From Phycisphaerae bacterium (GTDB taxonomy: Bacteria; Planctomycetota; Phycisphaerae; UBA1845; JAFGLZ01), in contig JAFGLZ010000151.1 in NCBI GenBank assembly GCA_016927755.1, positions 1 to 64,000 of the forward strand: 64,000 nucleotides of DNA. The letters run 5' to 3'. How positions within the stretch are numbered: the first letter of the stretch is position 1; every line of letters starts with the position of its first letter. Shown here one piece after another: positions 36,501 through 45,440 of the stretch. The notes beneath the pieces are model-generated. The model was not told the origin of the DNA. It did not search any database and worked only from the letters and a program-made list of their open reading frames with translations. The position numbers and the translations under genes are program-made.

Positions 36501-38762
36501 ATGAGCGACAAGAAGAGCAACGTGTTTTCGGGGGATCTGGGTTGGGAGCCGCCCGATCGGGTCATGGCCATGGCCCGCGCCGCGGGCCGGGGCGGGGAGC
36601 CGAAGTCGCTGGCCATGGCGGATATCGGGGCTGGCGGGCGATTCGGTCAGACGTGGCTGGCCCTGGTCGACCACGAACTGATCGTCGTGGACCCGACGGC
36701 GACGCATGCGGGGCGGACGCTCAGCCTCGCCAAGGACACTGAGGTCAGCGTCGTCGAGGGCCGGGGCGCCAGTCGCTTCCGGCTGGTGCGCGACGGTCAA
36801 CTGATCGAGGAGTTCCGTTACAGCCGACGTCAGGCCAAGCGTTTCGGCGAGCTGCAGCGTCACTGCGAGCAGGCCATCAAGGGCGACGGAGAAGGGGACT
36901 CTCTGCCGGCGGACGGGACGTCCCGCCGCGACTCGAGCCAGAAGATTTGCGATGAGTGCGGCCGGCTGATTCCGGATTGGACGGAGGCGTGCCCACGATG
37001 CCTGCAGAAGCGCAAGATCCTGTGGCGGCTGATAGGGTACGCCAAGCCGTATAAGGTCACCGCGACGATCGGCTTCGCGTCGGCGATGGTGCTGACGCTG
37101 CTCATGCTCGTACCACCGGTGCTGACTCGACGGCTGATCGACGACGTGCTCACGCCGGGCAGGACTGACCTGACGTGGTGGATGTGGACTCTGCTGGGCA
37201 TTCTGGGTGGCGTGATCCTGCTGCGGGTGGTGTGTATCCGGCTCCGGCTGCGGATGTTGGCGCAATTGGGCGAGAGCGTATCTCACGACCTTCGGACGCA
37301 GGCCTATGCGCACCTGCAGCGGCTTTCGCTGACGTTCTTCAGCAAGAAGCCGACGGGTCAGCTCATCTCGCGGATCAGCCACGACACGGACCGGTTGTGG
37401 GACTTCATCGCGTTCGGCGTGGTGAACGTCGTGACGGCGATGGCGACGGTTCTGGGCGTCTGCGTGGTGATGTTCTGGACCGCGCCGGTGCTGGGGGCGC
37501 TGACGCTGGTCCCGATTCCGGTAGGGATCGTGATCACGTACTTCCACACTCGCAGGATGCGACGGTTCTTCCGACGGATCTGGCGGAAGTGGTCGAAGAT
37601 GACGGCTCAGCTCAGCGACACGATTCCGGGCGTGCGGGTCGTGAAGGCCTTCACGCAGGAGGGCAGGGAGGTCGAGAAGTTCACACGACGCAGCAGGGAC
37701 GTCCTCGACGAGGCCAACATGCTCCACGACGAATGGACGGGCTACTGGCCGAAGATCACGCTGCTGCTTCAGATGGGCAACCTGATCATCTGGGCGTATG
37801 CGGGACCTCGGATCCTTTCGGCGGAGTTCACGCTGGGTACTTTCGTGATGTTCACGGCGCTGGTCTGGATGTTCTACGGTCCGATCGAGGAGTTGGGCAT
37901 GATGAACCGGATGTTCCAGCGTGCCGCGACGAGCGCCCAGCGGGTCTTCGAGATCATCGACACGTCGCCGACGATCTACACGAAGGCCGGTGCGGTCCGA
38001 CGACCCCGGATGGAGGGTCGGGTCACGTTCGAGAACGTGACGTTCACGTACGACAGCATCAAGCGGGTGCTCCAGGACGTGAGCTTCGACGTGGCGCCGG
38101 GCGAGATGATCGGGCTGGCGGGTCCGAGCGGCGGCGGGAAGACCACGCTGGTCAACCTGATCTGCCGCTTCTACGACGTGGTGCAGGGCCGGATCCTGAT
38201 CGACGGGGTCGACGTTCGAGACTTGGACCTGCACGAGTTGCGGAGTCAGATCGGGATCGTGCTGCAGGAGCCGTTTCTATTCAGCGGGACGATCGCGGAG
38301 AACATCGCGTACGGGCGACACGAGGCGACGATGGAGGAGATCATCGCGGCGGCGCAGGCGGCCAATGCGCATGATTTCATCGTAGGCTCGTCCGACGGGT
38401 ACGACACGGTTGTGGGAGAGCGAGGGCAGACTCTCTCGGGCGGCGAGCGGCAGCGGATCAGCATCGCCCGGGCGATCCTGCACGACCCGCGGGTTCTCAT
38501 CCTGGACGAGGCCACCAGCAGCGTGGATACAGAGACGGAGAAGAAGATCCAGGAGGCGATCGCGCGCTTGATTTCCGGTCGAACGACGTTTGCGATCGCG
38601 CACCGGCTGAGCACGCTGAGAACGGCGAACCGGCTGATCATCCTGGACAAGGGCAAGGTGGTGCAGATCGGCACCCACGAGGAGCTTCTGGCCGACGAGA
38701 AGGGCACTTACGCCAGGCTGCAGCGGATCCAGTCGGAGATCCAATCGATGTTCGCGGTTTAG
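36501..38762 (+). CDS. ABC exporter with N-terminal PH-like and zinc-ribbon extension (DUF1854-linked)
   Basis: A 753-residue half-transporter with a novel-looking front. Residues 1-130 form a PH-like beta-rich domain (TWLALVDHELIVVDP). A zinc ribbon follows with C150, C153, C164 and C167. The type-I exporter membrane domain spans about 175-480 with six helices. The nucleotide-binding domain has Walker A GPSGGGKTT, Q-loop VLQEPF, signature LSGGERQR and Walker B VLILDEATSSVD. A homologous transporter accompanies cyanophycin metabolism genes in other bacteria, together with a DUF1854 protein like the next gene. It probably works as a homodimer. The exported substrate is unknown; no cyanophycin gene is in the window. 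Confidence 0.88.
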   Translation: MSDKKSNVFSGDLGWEPPDRVMAMARAAGRGGEPKSLAMADIGAGGRFGQTWLALVDHELIVVDPTATHAGRTLSLAKDTEVSVVEGRGASRFRLVRDGQLIEEFRYSRRQAKRFGELQRHCEQAIKGDGEGDSLPADGTSRRDSSQKICDECGRLIPDWTEACPRCLQKRKILWRLIGYAKPYKVTATIGFASAMVLTLLMLVPPVLTRRLIDDVLTPGRTDLTWWMWTLLGILGGVILLRVVCIRLRLRMLAQLGESVSHDLRTQAYAHLQRLSLTFFSKKPTGQLISRISHDTDRLWDFIAFGVVNVVTAMATVLGVCVVMFWTAPVLGALTLVPIPVGIVITYFHTRRMRRFFRRIWRKWSKMTAQLSDTIPGVRVVKAFTQEGREVEKFTRRSRDVLDEANMLHDEWTGYWPKITLLLQMGNLIIWAYAGPRILSAEFTLGTFVMFTALVWMFYGPIEELGMMNRMFQRAATSAQRVFEIIDTSPTIYTKAGAVRRPRMEGRVTFENVTFTYDSIKRVLQDVSFDVAPGEMIGLAGPSGGGKTTLVNLICRFYDVVQGRILIDGVDVRDLDLHELRSQIGIVLQEPFLFSGTIAENIAYGRHEATMEEIIAAAQAANAHDFIVGSSDGYDTVVGERGQTLSGGERQRISIARAILHDPRVLILDEATSSVDTETEKKIQEAIARLISGRTTFAIAHRLSTLRTANRLIILDKGKVVQIGTHEELLADEKGTYARLQRIQSEIQSMFAV

Positions 38763-38837
38763 GCGGTGTGACCGTGAGTTCCAGAGAACAAGAACGAGAC
38801 ACGAGCGAATGCTTGAAGAAGATATGAGGACGGTACG

Positions 38838-39356
38838 ATGTCCACGGCAACGAGAAGAACGAAAATGGACGAGCGGCGGGATGACGATTTCCGCCCGAAG
38901 CTGAAACGGGAGCAAGACGGCAAACTGACTTTCTTTCCCGGCGACGGCAGGGCGCCGACGAAGGACTGCCGCATCGCCAGGTGCTTTCCCTGGACGGAGC
39001 CGGATCGGTTCATCTCGATACGGGACAAGGAAGGCAACGAGCTGCACCTTTTCGGCTCGATCGAGAACGTTCCGGCCGAGAGCCGCGGCGTCGTGGAGGA
39101 TGAGCTCCGCGCGCAGGAGTTCGTGCCGAGGATTCGGCGCGTTCACGCGATCGACGACACGTTCGAGATCATGATCTGGAAGGCGGATACGGACCGCGGT
39201 CCGGTCGAATTCCAGGTCAAGGACGACGAAGACATTCGTGTGCTGGGGGACGACTACGTCGTGGTGAAGGACCACACGGGGATGCTCTTCGAGATTCCGG
39301 ACTTGCGCAGTCTGGACGAGCGGAGTCGGGGCCTGGTTGAGGATCGGCTTGGGTGA
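38838..39356 (+). CDS. DUF1854 protein, partner of the ABC exporter
   Basis: A 172-residue protein whose blocks match DUF1854: CFPWTEPDRFISIRDKEGNE, then VVEDELRAQEFVPRIRRV, a DRGPVEFQVKDDEDIR block and the C-terminal IPDLRSLDERSRGLVEDRL. It is a small beta-rich cytoplasmic protein with no membrane segment. GAGGA precedes ATG 38838, 75 bases after the transporter stop, so the two are probably one operon. DUF1854 is known mainly from this partnership; its role, perhaps regulating or coupling the transporter, is not established. Its stop codon abuts the convergent zinc-ribbon gene. Confidence 0.85.
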   Translation: MSTATRRTKMDERRDDDFRPKLKREQDGKLTFFPGDGRAPTKDCRIARCFPWTEPDRFISIRDKEGNELHLFGSIENVPAESRGVVEDELRAQEFVPRIRRVHAIDDTFEIMIWKADTDRGPVEFQVKDDEDIRVLGDDYVVVKDHTGMLFEIPDLRSLDERSRGLVEDRLG

Positions 39357-40418
39357 TCAGGCGACAGGCTGCTTCTTGGGAATAAGATAGACCTGTCCGC
39401 ATGCCTTGCAGGCGCATTTCTTACCGCGGTCGGCCTCGGGTCGCTTGGCCAGCGCGCCGCACTTGGGACAGGCGGTGGTGACCAGCCCCGATCCGCCGGG
39501 CGTGGCGGACCTGACAGGCGTGAGGTCCTTCTTGGGGATCGCAAAGACGGCGCCGCACTTGCCGCACTTTCCGTTCTTTCCTCGTGCCGCTTCGGGGAAG
39601 GTTGTGACATTTCCGCACTTGGGGCAGGCGATCTTGACGGTTTGCGCCTCGGGCTTTTCGGGCTCGGACTCCGTGGGCTTCGTGTCGGTCTGAGTCGGGC
39701 GATGGCGTCGGGCGGTGGAACTGGCCCGCTGCTTCTCGCGGAGTTTCTGGAGCCGTAGCGCGTTGGCTTCTCGCTCCGCGGCAACGATGCGTTCGGCGCG
39801 TTTCTCGAGATTCTCACCGTACAGACGTTCGAGGCAGTGGCGGAGGAGTAGCTCGAACTCCCGAACCTGGATCTTGCACGCAGCGGTGCGCGCCTCGGCG
39901 TCGAGCTTGTTGGCTTGGGCCTGGTCAAGGATGTCGATGAACAGGAAGGGCTCCCACTCCTCGTTGAACATGAGGAGCTGGTTGAAGCGCTTGACGAGAG
40001 AATGCGAGAGGTCCTCGGTGTCCTTGATCGCGTGGGCGGTCAGTTTGAGGTAGATAGGATGCTGACCGACATTTCGAAAGGCCGTCTTGGCAGGCTCGAT
40101 CCTTCCGAGTTGTCGCTCCCTAAGGCCGAGGAGGTAGGATCGGTCCGGCTCGGGCACCATTTCGGCAAGAATGGCGGCCTCGGCGGGCCAGCCGTTCCAG
40201 AGCAGCAGCAGAGCCCGAATGGCGGGGCCCATCTGTTCGTCCGCAAAGGTTGCTTGGCCGAAGAGTTTGGCGTCTTCGATCTCACCAAGGGTGTCGTTGG
40301 CCGTCTGTTTGGGGCGCGTATGCCACACCACTTCCGCCAGATGGGTGCCTCCGAGCATCAGCAGCGATGTGATCTCGGACGGCAGCACTGACTGTTCCAG
40401 GTCGATCATGGTCCCCAC
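39357..40418 (-). CDS. Hypothetical protein with two C-terminal zinc ribbons
   Basis: A 353-residue protein. The first ~200 residues are alpha-helical and resemble a SctB/YscB-like or TPR-like helical domain (ALLLLWNGWPAEAAILAE). A charged linker (about 205-255) follows, then two zinc ribbons of the MJ0042/zinc-ribbon type: CPKCGNVTTFPEAARGK with CGKCGAVF, and CPKCGALAKRPEADRGK with CKACGQVY. GTG 40418 and ATG 40409 are both plausible starts. The gene's stop is directly adjacent to that of DUF1854 on the other strand. I cannot name its function; the helical part may bind a small partner protein. Confidence 0.7.
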   Translation of the reverse strand: MGTMIDLEQSVLPSEITSLLMLGGTHLAEVVWHTRPKQTANDTLGEIEDAKLFGQATFADEQMGPAIRALLLLWNGWPAEAAILAEMVPEPDRSYLLGLRERQLGRIEPAKTAFRNVGQHPIYLKLTAHAIKDTEDLSHSLVKRFNQLLMFNEEWEPFLFIDILDQAQANKLDAEARTAACKIQVREFELLLRHCLERLYGENLEKRAERIVAAEREANALRLQKLREKQRASSTARRHRPTQTDTKPTESEPEKPEAQTVKIACPKCGNVTTFPEAARGKNGKCGKCGAVFAIPKKDLTPVRSATPGGSGLVTTACPKCGALAKRPEADRGKKCACKACGQVYLIPKKQPVA

Positions 40419-40524
40419 TCATCGTTAGCCGGGCGAGGGCAATCCGCCCGGACATGTCTCTAATCGTCATTATTCCGCATAGGCTTTTCTGGTTAGGCCG
40501 GAGAGATGCACAGGAAAGACGGGT

Positions 40525-41292
40525 CTATTCCGATAACAGCGTTGCCAGCAGGTCGCGGGAGATGCGGATGGCCTGATGGGCGGCGGCGCGGAGATCCACG
40601 AACCAGTCGGCCCACCGACCGTCGGTGAGGCAGTCTGAAACGTAACCCAACCAAAGGCTTCTGACGCCACAGGCGGCGGCGACGGTGTACAGGGTGGATG
40701 TCTCAAGGTTGATGACCTGTCCGCCTTGGGCTCGAAGACCCTCCATGAGTTCCGGGGTTTCCCGGTAGAGGGCGTCCACGGTTACGGCGGTAACCGGGGT
40801 CAGGTCGGCGTGGTTGGCCCCCGCGTGCCAGATTGCCGTGCGGATGAGAGAATCTTCGGCTTGGTGGACAGCTTGCGCCCCATAAGCCCGGCTGGTGCCG
40901 TCCAGGGGGAGGGCGGATTCGGCCACGATGAGGCGTCCCTGAGGCAGGTCGGGATCGATGCTTCCGGCCACGCCATAGCCGAGGATGAAGGGGACGCCGA
41001 GGTGGGCCAGCTCCTCGGTCAGGATGGCGGCCTGCGGCCCGCCCCAGACGCAGCGCGTGATGATCACGATGGTCTGGCCGGCCAGATCCGCTTCGAACAC
41101 GAAGGGCTCAACGTTCGGGTTCGTGAGGTTGTATAGGAGGGGGTATTGAACAGGCCTGACGGGAGCGAAGGCTTCCAGCACTTGCTGGGAGTGTGGGTGG
41201 TCGCGGAATACCATCAGTCCCGCCGCCCAGCAAGGGGGCGGGCGATCGCCGAGACGGGTCTTGATGCAATGTTCAGGGGTGATGTAACGCAC
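40525..41292 (-). CDS. Nucleoside phosphorylase superfamily protein
   Basis: A 255-residue protein of the PNP/UDP phosphorylase superfamily. The phosphate-binding strand VFILGYGVAGSI-like segment (FILGYGVAGSIDPDLP) and the substrate motif VINLETSTLYTVAAACG near residue 205 are visible, with the catalytic acidic pair expected after it in YVSDCLTDG. It would cleave nucleosides with phosphate in purine or pyrimidine salvage. GTG 41292 is preferred because AAGGAG is five bases upstream; the frame is open from a TTG at 41316. No obvious operon partner. Confidence 0.8.
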   Translation of the reverse strand: MRYITPEHCIKTRLGDRPPPCWAAGLMVFRDHPHSQQVLEAFAPVRPVQYPLLYNLTNPNVEPFVFEADLAGQTIVIITRCVWGGPQAAILTEELAHLGVPFILGYGVAGSIDPDLPQGRLIVAESALPLDGTSRAYGAQAVHQAEDSLIRTAIWHAGANHADLTPVTAVTVDALYRETPELMEGLRAQGGQVINLETSTLYTVAAACGVRSLWLGYVSDCLTDGRWADWFVDLRAAAHQAIRISRDLLATLLSE

Positions 41293-41432
41293 GTGGGCTC
41301 CTTCCACCGGACTCAATCACAGATATGAGGGCGAAGAGGGCGAATACGACGAGGGACGCCGGCCAGACTGGTCGGCCGGTGCGTCTGGGACCCGTATCCC
41401 GCATAATGGCTGCTCCACAGTGCCCGCACGTC

Positions 41433-42260
41433 TCACCAACTCCCACTTGCGCCTCCACCGCCGAAGCTCCCCCCGCCTCCTCCGCCGAAACCGCCGAATC
41501 CTCCGCCACCGCCGCCACCCCAGCCGCCGCCGAAATGCGAGCGGCGAGAGCCGAAGTACATCGGCATTCCCCAGAAGCCGAGCCAGCGGCGAAAGACGCT
41601 CGATAGAACGATGATGGCGACGCAGATCGTGATCATCGGCCCCATGCCGCAGGCGGCGAGGGCGCCTGGGCGGCCGAGACGCACGTTGCTCATCTGACGG
41701 GCGGGCACCCGAACGTTCGGGACACCTTTGAGCGTCATGCCGTAGTGCTGCTCGAGCTTATCGAGCACGGCGGCCACGGCGTCGTGGATGCCCTTGGCGT
41801 AGTCACCGCGTTTGAAGTTGGGCACGAGATAGGTTCGCCCAATCGTTCCGAGCAGGGAATCGGGGAGCGGGGCCTCGAGCCCGTAGCCCGTCTCGAAGCG
41901 GTAGTTGCAGTCCGTGACGGCCACGACGAGCAAGAGCCCGTTGTCCTTGCCCTTCTGGCCGAGCTTCCAGCCCTGGGCAAGGCGAAATGCAAACTTGTCG
42001 ATGGGTTCTGCGTCGGTGCTGGGCAGGGTCAGGACGATGAACTGGGCGCCTGTCTTCTGCTCGAGCTCCTCGAGATAGCCGATGAGCTTCTTCTCGGTCT
42101 GGTCGTCGATGACGTCCGCGAGATCCTCGACGTGCTGGGACGGGGGGCGAGGGGGTTGGGCCGCGAGGGCCTCGCCGACCGCCAAGAGCGTCAGCGCGAC
42201 CGCGCCCGCCAGCCGGGCAGTTTGGATTGGCCTACGCGTCCGTACGGTTGACATAGTCAC
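41433..42260 (-). CDS. TPM domain membrane protein with Gly-rich tail
   Basis: A 275-residue TPM-domain protein. An N-terminal signal anchor (ARLAGAVALTLLAVGEALA) precedes the TPM domain at about 40-190 (HVEDLADVIDDQTEKKL, then FIVLTLPSTD and NGLLLVVAVTD). A membrane helix is at about 210-230, and the tail is strongly Gly-rich with a terminal SGSW, typical of the YgcG type. TPM proteins of this type are membrane proteins with suggested phosphatase roles and in bacteria often sit beside a LemA protein. Here the upstream partner is a nucleotidyltransferase-fold protein whose end overlaps this start by 29 bases (or 23 from the next ATG). Confidence 0.88.
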   Translation of the reverse strand: MTMSTVRTRRPIQTARLAGAVALTLLAVGEALAAQPPRPPSQHVEDLADVIDDQTEKKLIGYLEELEQKTGAQFIVLTLPSTDAEPIDKFAFRLAQGWKLGQKGKDNGLLLVVAVTDCNYRFETGYGLEAPLPDSLLGTIGRTYLVPNFKRGDYAKGIHDAVAAVLDKLEQHYGMTLKGVPNVRVPARQMSNVRLGRPGALAACGMGPMITICVAIIVLSSVFRRWLGFWGMPMYFGSRRSHFGGGWGGGGGGGFGGFGGGGGGSFGGGGASGSW

Positions 42261-42963
42261 TCAGACGCTCGACGTCACGGTAGAAACGCTGAAACGAGAT
42301 GAAGTCGCTCCGTCCAGCGTCCTGGGCGACTTCGGCGAGTCCGCTCAAGCCGATCTGCGTGAGGTCCCGTGCCCCCAGGAGGATCCCCTGCTGTGTTGGC
42401 GGACAGTCCACGGACTTCAGCCAGAAGATTCCTCGCAGCACTCGCAGGATCTGCGTCAAGGCGTCCCGGCAGAGGGGGGCGAGGAGCTTGTCCTTTCCGG
42501 CGGAGGCGAGCAGGCCCTGACGCAGATTGATCAAGGCGCGTTTGAGCTCCCTTTCTGCCTGGAGTCGGACGTCTCGCGGATCGAACGTCAGGAGGCTGAA
42601 GACGTCGTCACCGAGCACGGTCACGTGGGTCTGTTGGATCTCGAGGAACTCCAGCGGGAAGCTGTCGCGGCTCTGATCGATGTACGCGGGGGTCATGATG
42701 AGGGGCGCCTGGAGGCGCCGCCGCCCGAGGCGCATTCCGCATCGCCTGAGTTGATCGAGCATCAAGAGGTCCATGCCCTTTAGCACGGCGACGCTACGAA
42801 CCAGGGTTGCGGCGGGCGAGTAATCCTGGGTCGCGATGGCGCCGAACACGGCAAGTCCGGTGAGATTGGGGCCCGCCAGTCGTGCGAGCAGGGCAGCGAG
42901 CTCGGTGACCGGCCCCCGCGCGGGCTCCGGCAGCTCGCCAACGTTGAGCGTCATCTCAGACAC
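42232..42963 (-). CDS. Nucleotidyltransferase-fold protein coupled to TPM gene
   Basis: A 243-residue protein. TGLAVFGAIATQDYSP around residue 32 resembles the opening of a nucleotidyltransferase fold, and APLIMTPAYIDQSRDSFPLEFLEI supports it, though the active-site GS and DxD motif are degenerate. The C-terminal half is helical (RLQAERELKRALINLRQG). I recall this family beside TPM proteins in planctomycetes. Start GTG 42963 is chosen because GGAG lies seven bases upstream; ATG 42954 is the alternative. Catalytic activity looks doubtful because the metal-binding acidic residues are not evident. Confidence 0.65.
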   Translation of the reverse strand: MSEMTLNVGELPEPARGPVTELAALLARLAGPNLTGLAVFGAIATQDYSPAATLVRSVAVLKGMDLLMLDQLRRCGMRLGRRRLQAPLIMTPAYIDQSRDSFPLEFLEIQQTHVTVLGDDVFSLLTFDPRDVRLQAERELKRALINLRQGLLASAGKDKLLAPLCRDALTQILRVLRGIFWLKSVDCPPTQQGILLGARDLTQIGLSGLAEVAQDAGRSDFISFQRFYRDVERLSDYVNRTDA

Positions 42964-43098
42964 GAATGAGCTCCTGTCATCGAATCGGTAGCGACTCGTC
43001 TGATTGTAGTGCAACGAGGGATCGTCGCAAGCAAGGTGGAAGCGCTCGGCGTCATCGAGAGGCGTATCGCAACGAAAGCCGTCCTGATTCGAGAGGGC

Positions 43099-43635
43099 TC
43101 ATTGTTCGTGCCGGAGGGTAGCCAAGGTGTCGGCGTAGACCTCGTGATCGGCTTGGCCGAAGAGCACGAAGCGGACCTGTAGGATCTCCGGGTGGTCGGT
43201 GAGAAAGCCGGCCGTCGTTTCCAGGGCGATCCTGGCGGCCTTCTCGATGGGGTAGCCGTAGACGCCGCAACTGATGGCGGGGAATGCGATCGTCTGGATG
43301 CCGTTGTCGACGGCTAGTTGCAGGGAGTTCCGATAGCAGGCCGTCAAGAGTTCGGGCTCGCCCTTGTCACCGCCGCGATAGACGGGTCCGACGGTATGGA
43401 TAACGTGTTTGGCCGGAAGATCGTAGCCTTTGGTGATTCGGGCCTGGCCGGTGGGGCATCCGCCGATCTTCTCACACTCGGCGAGGAGGCGTGGCCCGGC
43501 CGCGCGGTGGATCGCCCCGTCGACGCCACCGCCTCCCAACAGTGAGGAGTTGGCGGCGTTCACGATCGCGTCTACCTTTTGGGCGGTTATGTCGGCTCGA
43601 ACCAGGGCCATTCGATCGCATGCAGTCGTGGACAT
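43099..43635 (-). CDS. Macrodomain protein (O-acetyl-ADP-ribose deacetylase-like)
   Basis: A 178-residue single macrodomain. The ADP-ribose-binding motif VNAANSSLLGGGGVDGAIH is at about 25-43, followed by GCPTGQARITKGYDL and the catalytic-loop-like AFPAISCGVYGYP near residue 120. Family members bind ADP-ribose and remove it from Asp/Glu or from O-acetyl groups. Length and motif order match the YmdB/MacroD group. It stands alone on the minus strand. No ADP-ribosyltransferase is in the window, so a toxin-antitoxin pairing of the DarT type is not supported. Confidence 0.92.
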   Translation of the reverse strand: MSTTACDRMALVRADITAQKVDAIVNAANSSLLGGGGVDGAIHRAAGPRLLAECEKIGGCPTGQARITKGYDLPAKHVIHTVGPVYRGGDKGEPELLTACYRNSLQLAVDNGIQTIAFPAISCGVYGYPIEKAARIALETTAGFLTDHPEILQVRFVLFGQADHEVYADTLATLRHEQ

Positions 43636-43701
43636 GGTTCATCTCCCGCGTTGCCGGATGATCCGGCGCGCCACCATCGTGCAACAAAGCGATGCGGATG
43701 T

Positions 43702-45324
43702 CTAGGGTGAAGTTGTGGAAGTGTCAGTCGGGGCGCCTGGCTCACGGCGCCGGTGGAGGAATGCCCGGTACCGGTCGCGGAGGAGGGTCTTCTCGTCGCG
43801 CGAGAAGACAATCTCGCCGCGTAGGGTGAGTCCCCAGAGGACCACCAGCACCACGACCATGATCGACCAGTGGAAGGCGAGTATCGCGGCCGAGGCGGCG
43901 AGCATCGCTCCGCCCACGTCGAGGGGTCGCCGTTCGACACGGAGGAGGACCAGACAGACGGCCAAGGCGATCAGGAGGGCGAGCGCTCCGGCCCAGGCAG
44001 CGGATGCGACGTCTCCGGCGGCGCCGCAGTTGAAGATCGGTCGAACGGAACAGCCTAGGCTCCACAGGAGGCCGTCTGGGTTTGGGCTGGCGGCGAGATC
44101 CTTGACCATCCACAGTCCAAGGAGGGCATTGGAGGCCAGTCCGACGGCCCACGGCCAGAATAGGAATCGTGTCTTCTCGATCAGATTGAAGTGGATGGCG
44201 AGGAAGGCGAGGTTCCCGGCGGTCAGGAAGCCGAGCAAGAGCAGTGGGATGACCTCGGCGCCGCCGCGATAACGGGGATCGAACATCAGGACGATCTCGT
44301 GTCGCAGGAGCGCGACGAGGACGCAGCCGGTGAGGAGCAGGAGGCTCGTGGCCTTGAAGGAGACATTGAGCAGTCGATCGGCGGGCTGGCGGCCCTGGGA
44401 CTCCCAGATCTTGGTGACGGCGGACATAACGACGGTGGAGATGGCCACGGCGGCGATGACCACGTATTGGGTGATGGTTCGCATGGCAGCGAAGACGCCG
44501 GCGGCGTCGCTGCCGTGGATCCGGTTGAGATACCAGAGGGGGTAGTGCAAGAGGCCTTGCCACATGACGGCGGCCAGTCCGGCCCAGAGGCTGAAGGCAA
44601 GGAGGCGTCGGATGATCGGGTCGCCGTGAAGGGGCGCGTCCTGTCCGGGCATCAGCATCAGGTGGAGGGACGCGGGGAGGGCGAAGCACGCCATGGCGAT
44701 CCAGAGAGACATCATGTAGCAGGCGACGATGGCCATGGCATATCGATGTCCGAGCAGGACGGTGGCGACGGCCATGGCGGTGAAGATGAGCCCATGGGCG
44801 AGCTCCATCAGGCTGAGCGCCCGGTACATCCGGAGGCCCTTCATTACGCTTACGGCGAGAAAGTAGACGACCAGGGTGAACGTGGCCCAGACGACGTTCT
44901 GCATCAATCCGATGCTGCGGGACTTCGTCAGGGCCGTGAGGCGCGGATCGATCGCCACGGTCTGGAAGAGGGCGGGGCCGATCGTCTGGTTGCCCCAGAG
45001 AAGGAGGGCCGAACCGACGGCGGCGACGGCACAGACGAGGGGGATGACGCGACCAAGGAATGCTCGGAGCATCTGTCGGGTCTCGTACATCGGGGTATAC
45101 CGATGGACGGCCTCGTTGAGACCGAGGCTGCTCAAGGGCGTAAGCAGGTTGATGACGACGAGGGCGAGAAAGAACAGGCCGAACTCATGCTGATTGAGCA
45201 TGAGCCATGTGAGTAGAACGTTTCTTCCCAGGCCGACGAGGCGAAAGAGGGCGGTTGCGGGGAGGTAGACGCTGAGGGCCTGGCTGAGCGTTTCGCTTCG
45301 GAAGAGGCCCCGTTCTTGGGTCAT
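43702..45324 (-). CDS. Polysaccharide-type flippase/oligosaccharide membrane protein
   Basis: A 540-residue membrane protein with about 12-14 hydrophobic helices, beginning with ATALFRLVGLGRNVLLTWLM. The GLNEAVHRY motif after the second helix fits the MOP superfamily of polysaccharide flippases (Wzx/MVF-like). It would move lipid-linked sugars across the inner membrane. ATG 45324 is chosen because homology begins soon after; the frame is open to 45426 with low-complexity residues. The C-terminal ~60 residues are polar and Arg-rich. No glycosyltransferases are adjacent, so the polymer is unknown. Confidence 0.8.
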   Translation of the reverse strand: MTQERGLFRSETLSQALSVYLPATALFRLVGLGRNVLLTWLMLNQHEFGLFFLALVVINLLTPLSSLGLNEAVHRYTPMYETRQMLRAFLGRVIPLVCAVAAVGSALLLWGNQTIGPALFQTVAIDPRLTALTKSRSIGLMQNVVWATFTLVVYFLAVSVMKGLRMYRALSLMELAHGLIFTAMAVATVLLGHRYAMAIVACYMMSLWIAMACFALPASLHLMLMPGQDAPLHGDPIIRRLLAFSLWAGLAAVMWQGLLHYPLWYLNRIHGSDAAGVFAAMRTITQYVVIAAVAISTVVMSAVTKIWESQGRQPADRLLNVSFKATSLLLLTGCVLVALLRHEIVLMFDPRYRGGAEVIPLLLLGFLTAGNLAFLAIHFNLIEKTRFLFWPWAVGLASNALLGLWMVKDLAASPNPDGLLWSLGCSVRPIFNCGAAGDVASAAWAGALALLIALAVCLVLLRVERRPLDVGGAMLAASAAILAFHWSIMVVVLVVLWGLTLRGEIVFSRDEKTLLRDRYRAFLHRRREPGAPTDTSTTSP

Positions 45325-45440
45325 GAAGATCTCACCAGCGTGGTAGCAGTCGAGGGTGCCGTGGCCGCTCGCGAGACGGCCGGTCCGTAGGTTATCGACA
45401 GTAAGCCGGGTTCGGCATGAACGCAAGGCGTGTCGGCGGG

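Noticed and set aside
36369..38234. 621-codon minus-strand frame opposite the ABC exporter
   Set aside because: Antisense of Walker and signature motifs that are clearly coded on plus.
41433..41520. Gly-codon repeat as a possible tandem DNA repeat
   Set aside because: It encodes the Gly-rich tail typical of TPM proteins and is imperfect at DNA level.
43099..43635. Macrodomain as a DarG-type antitoxin
   Set aside because: No DarT-like ADP-ribosyltransferase gene is adjacent.
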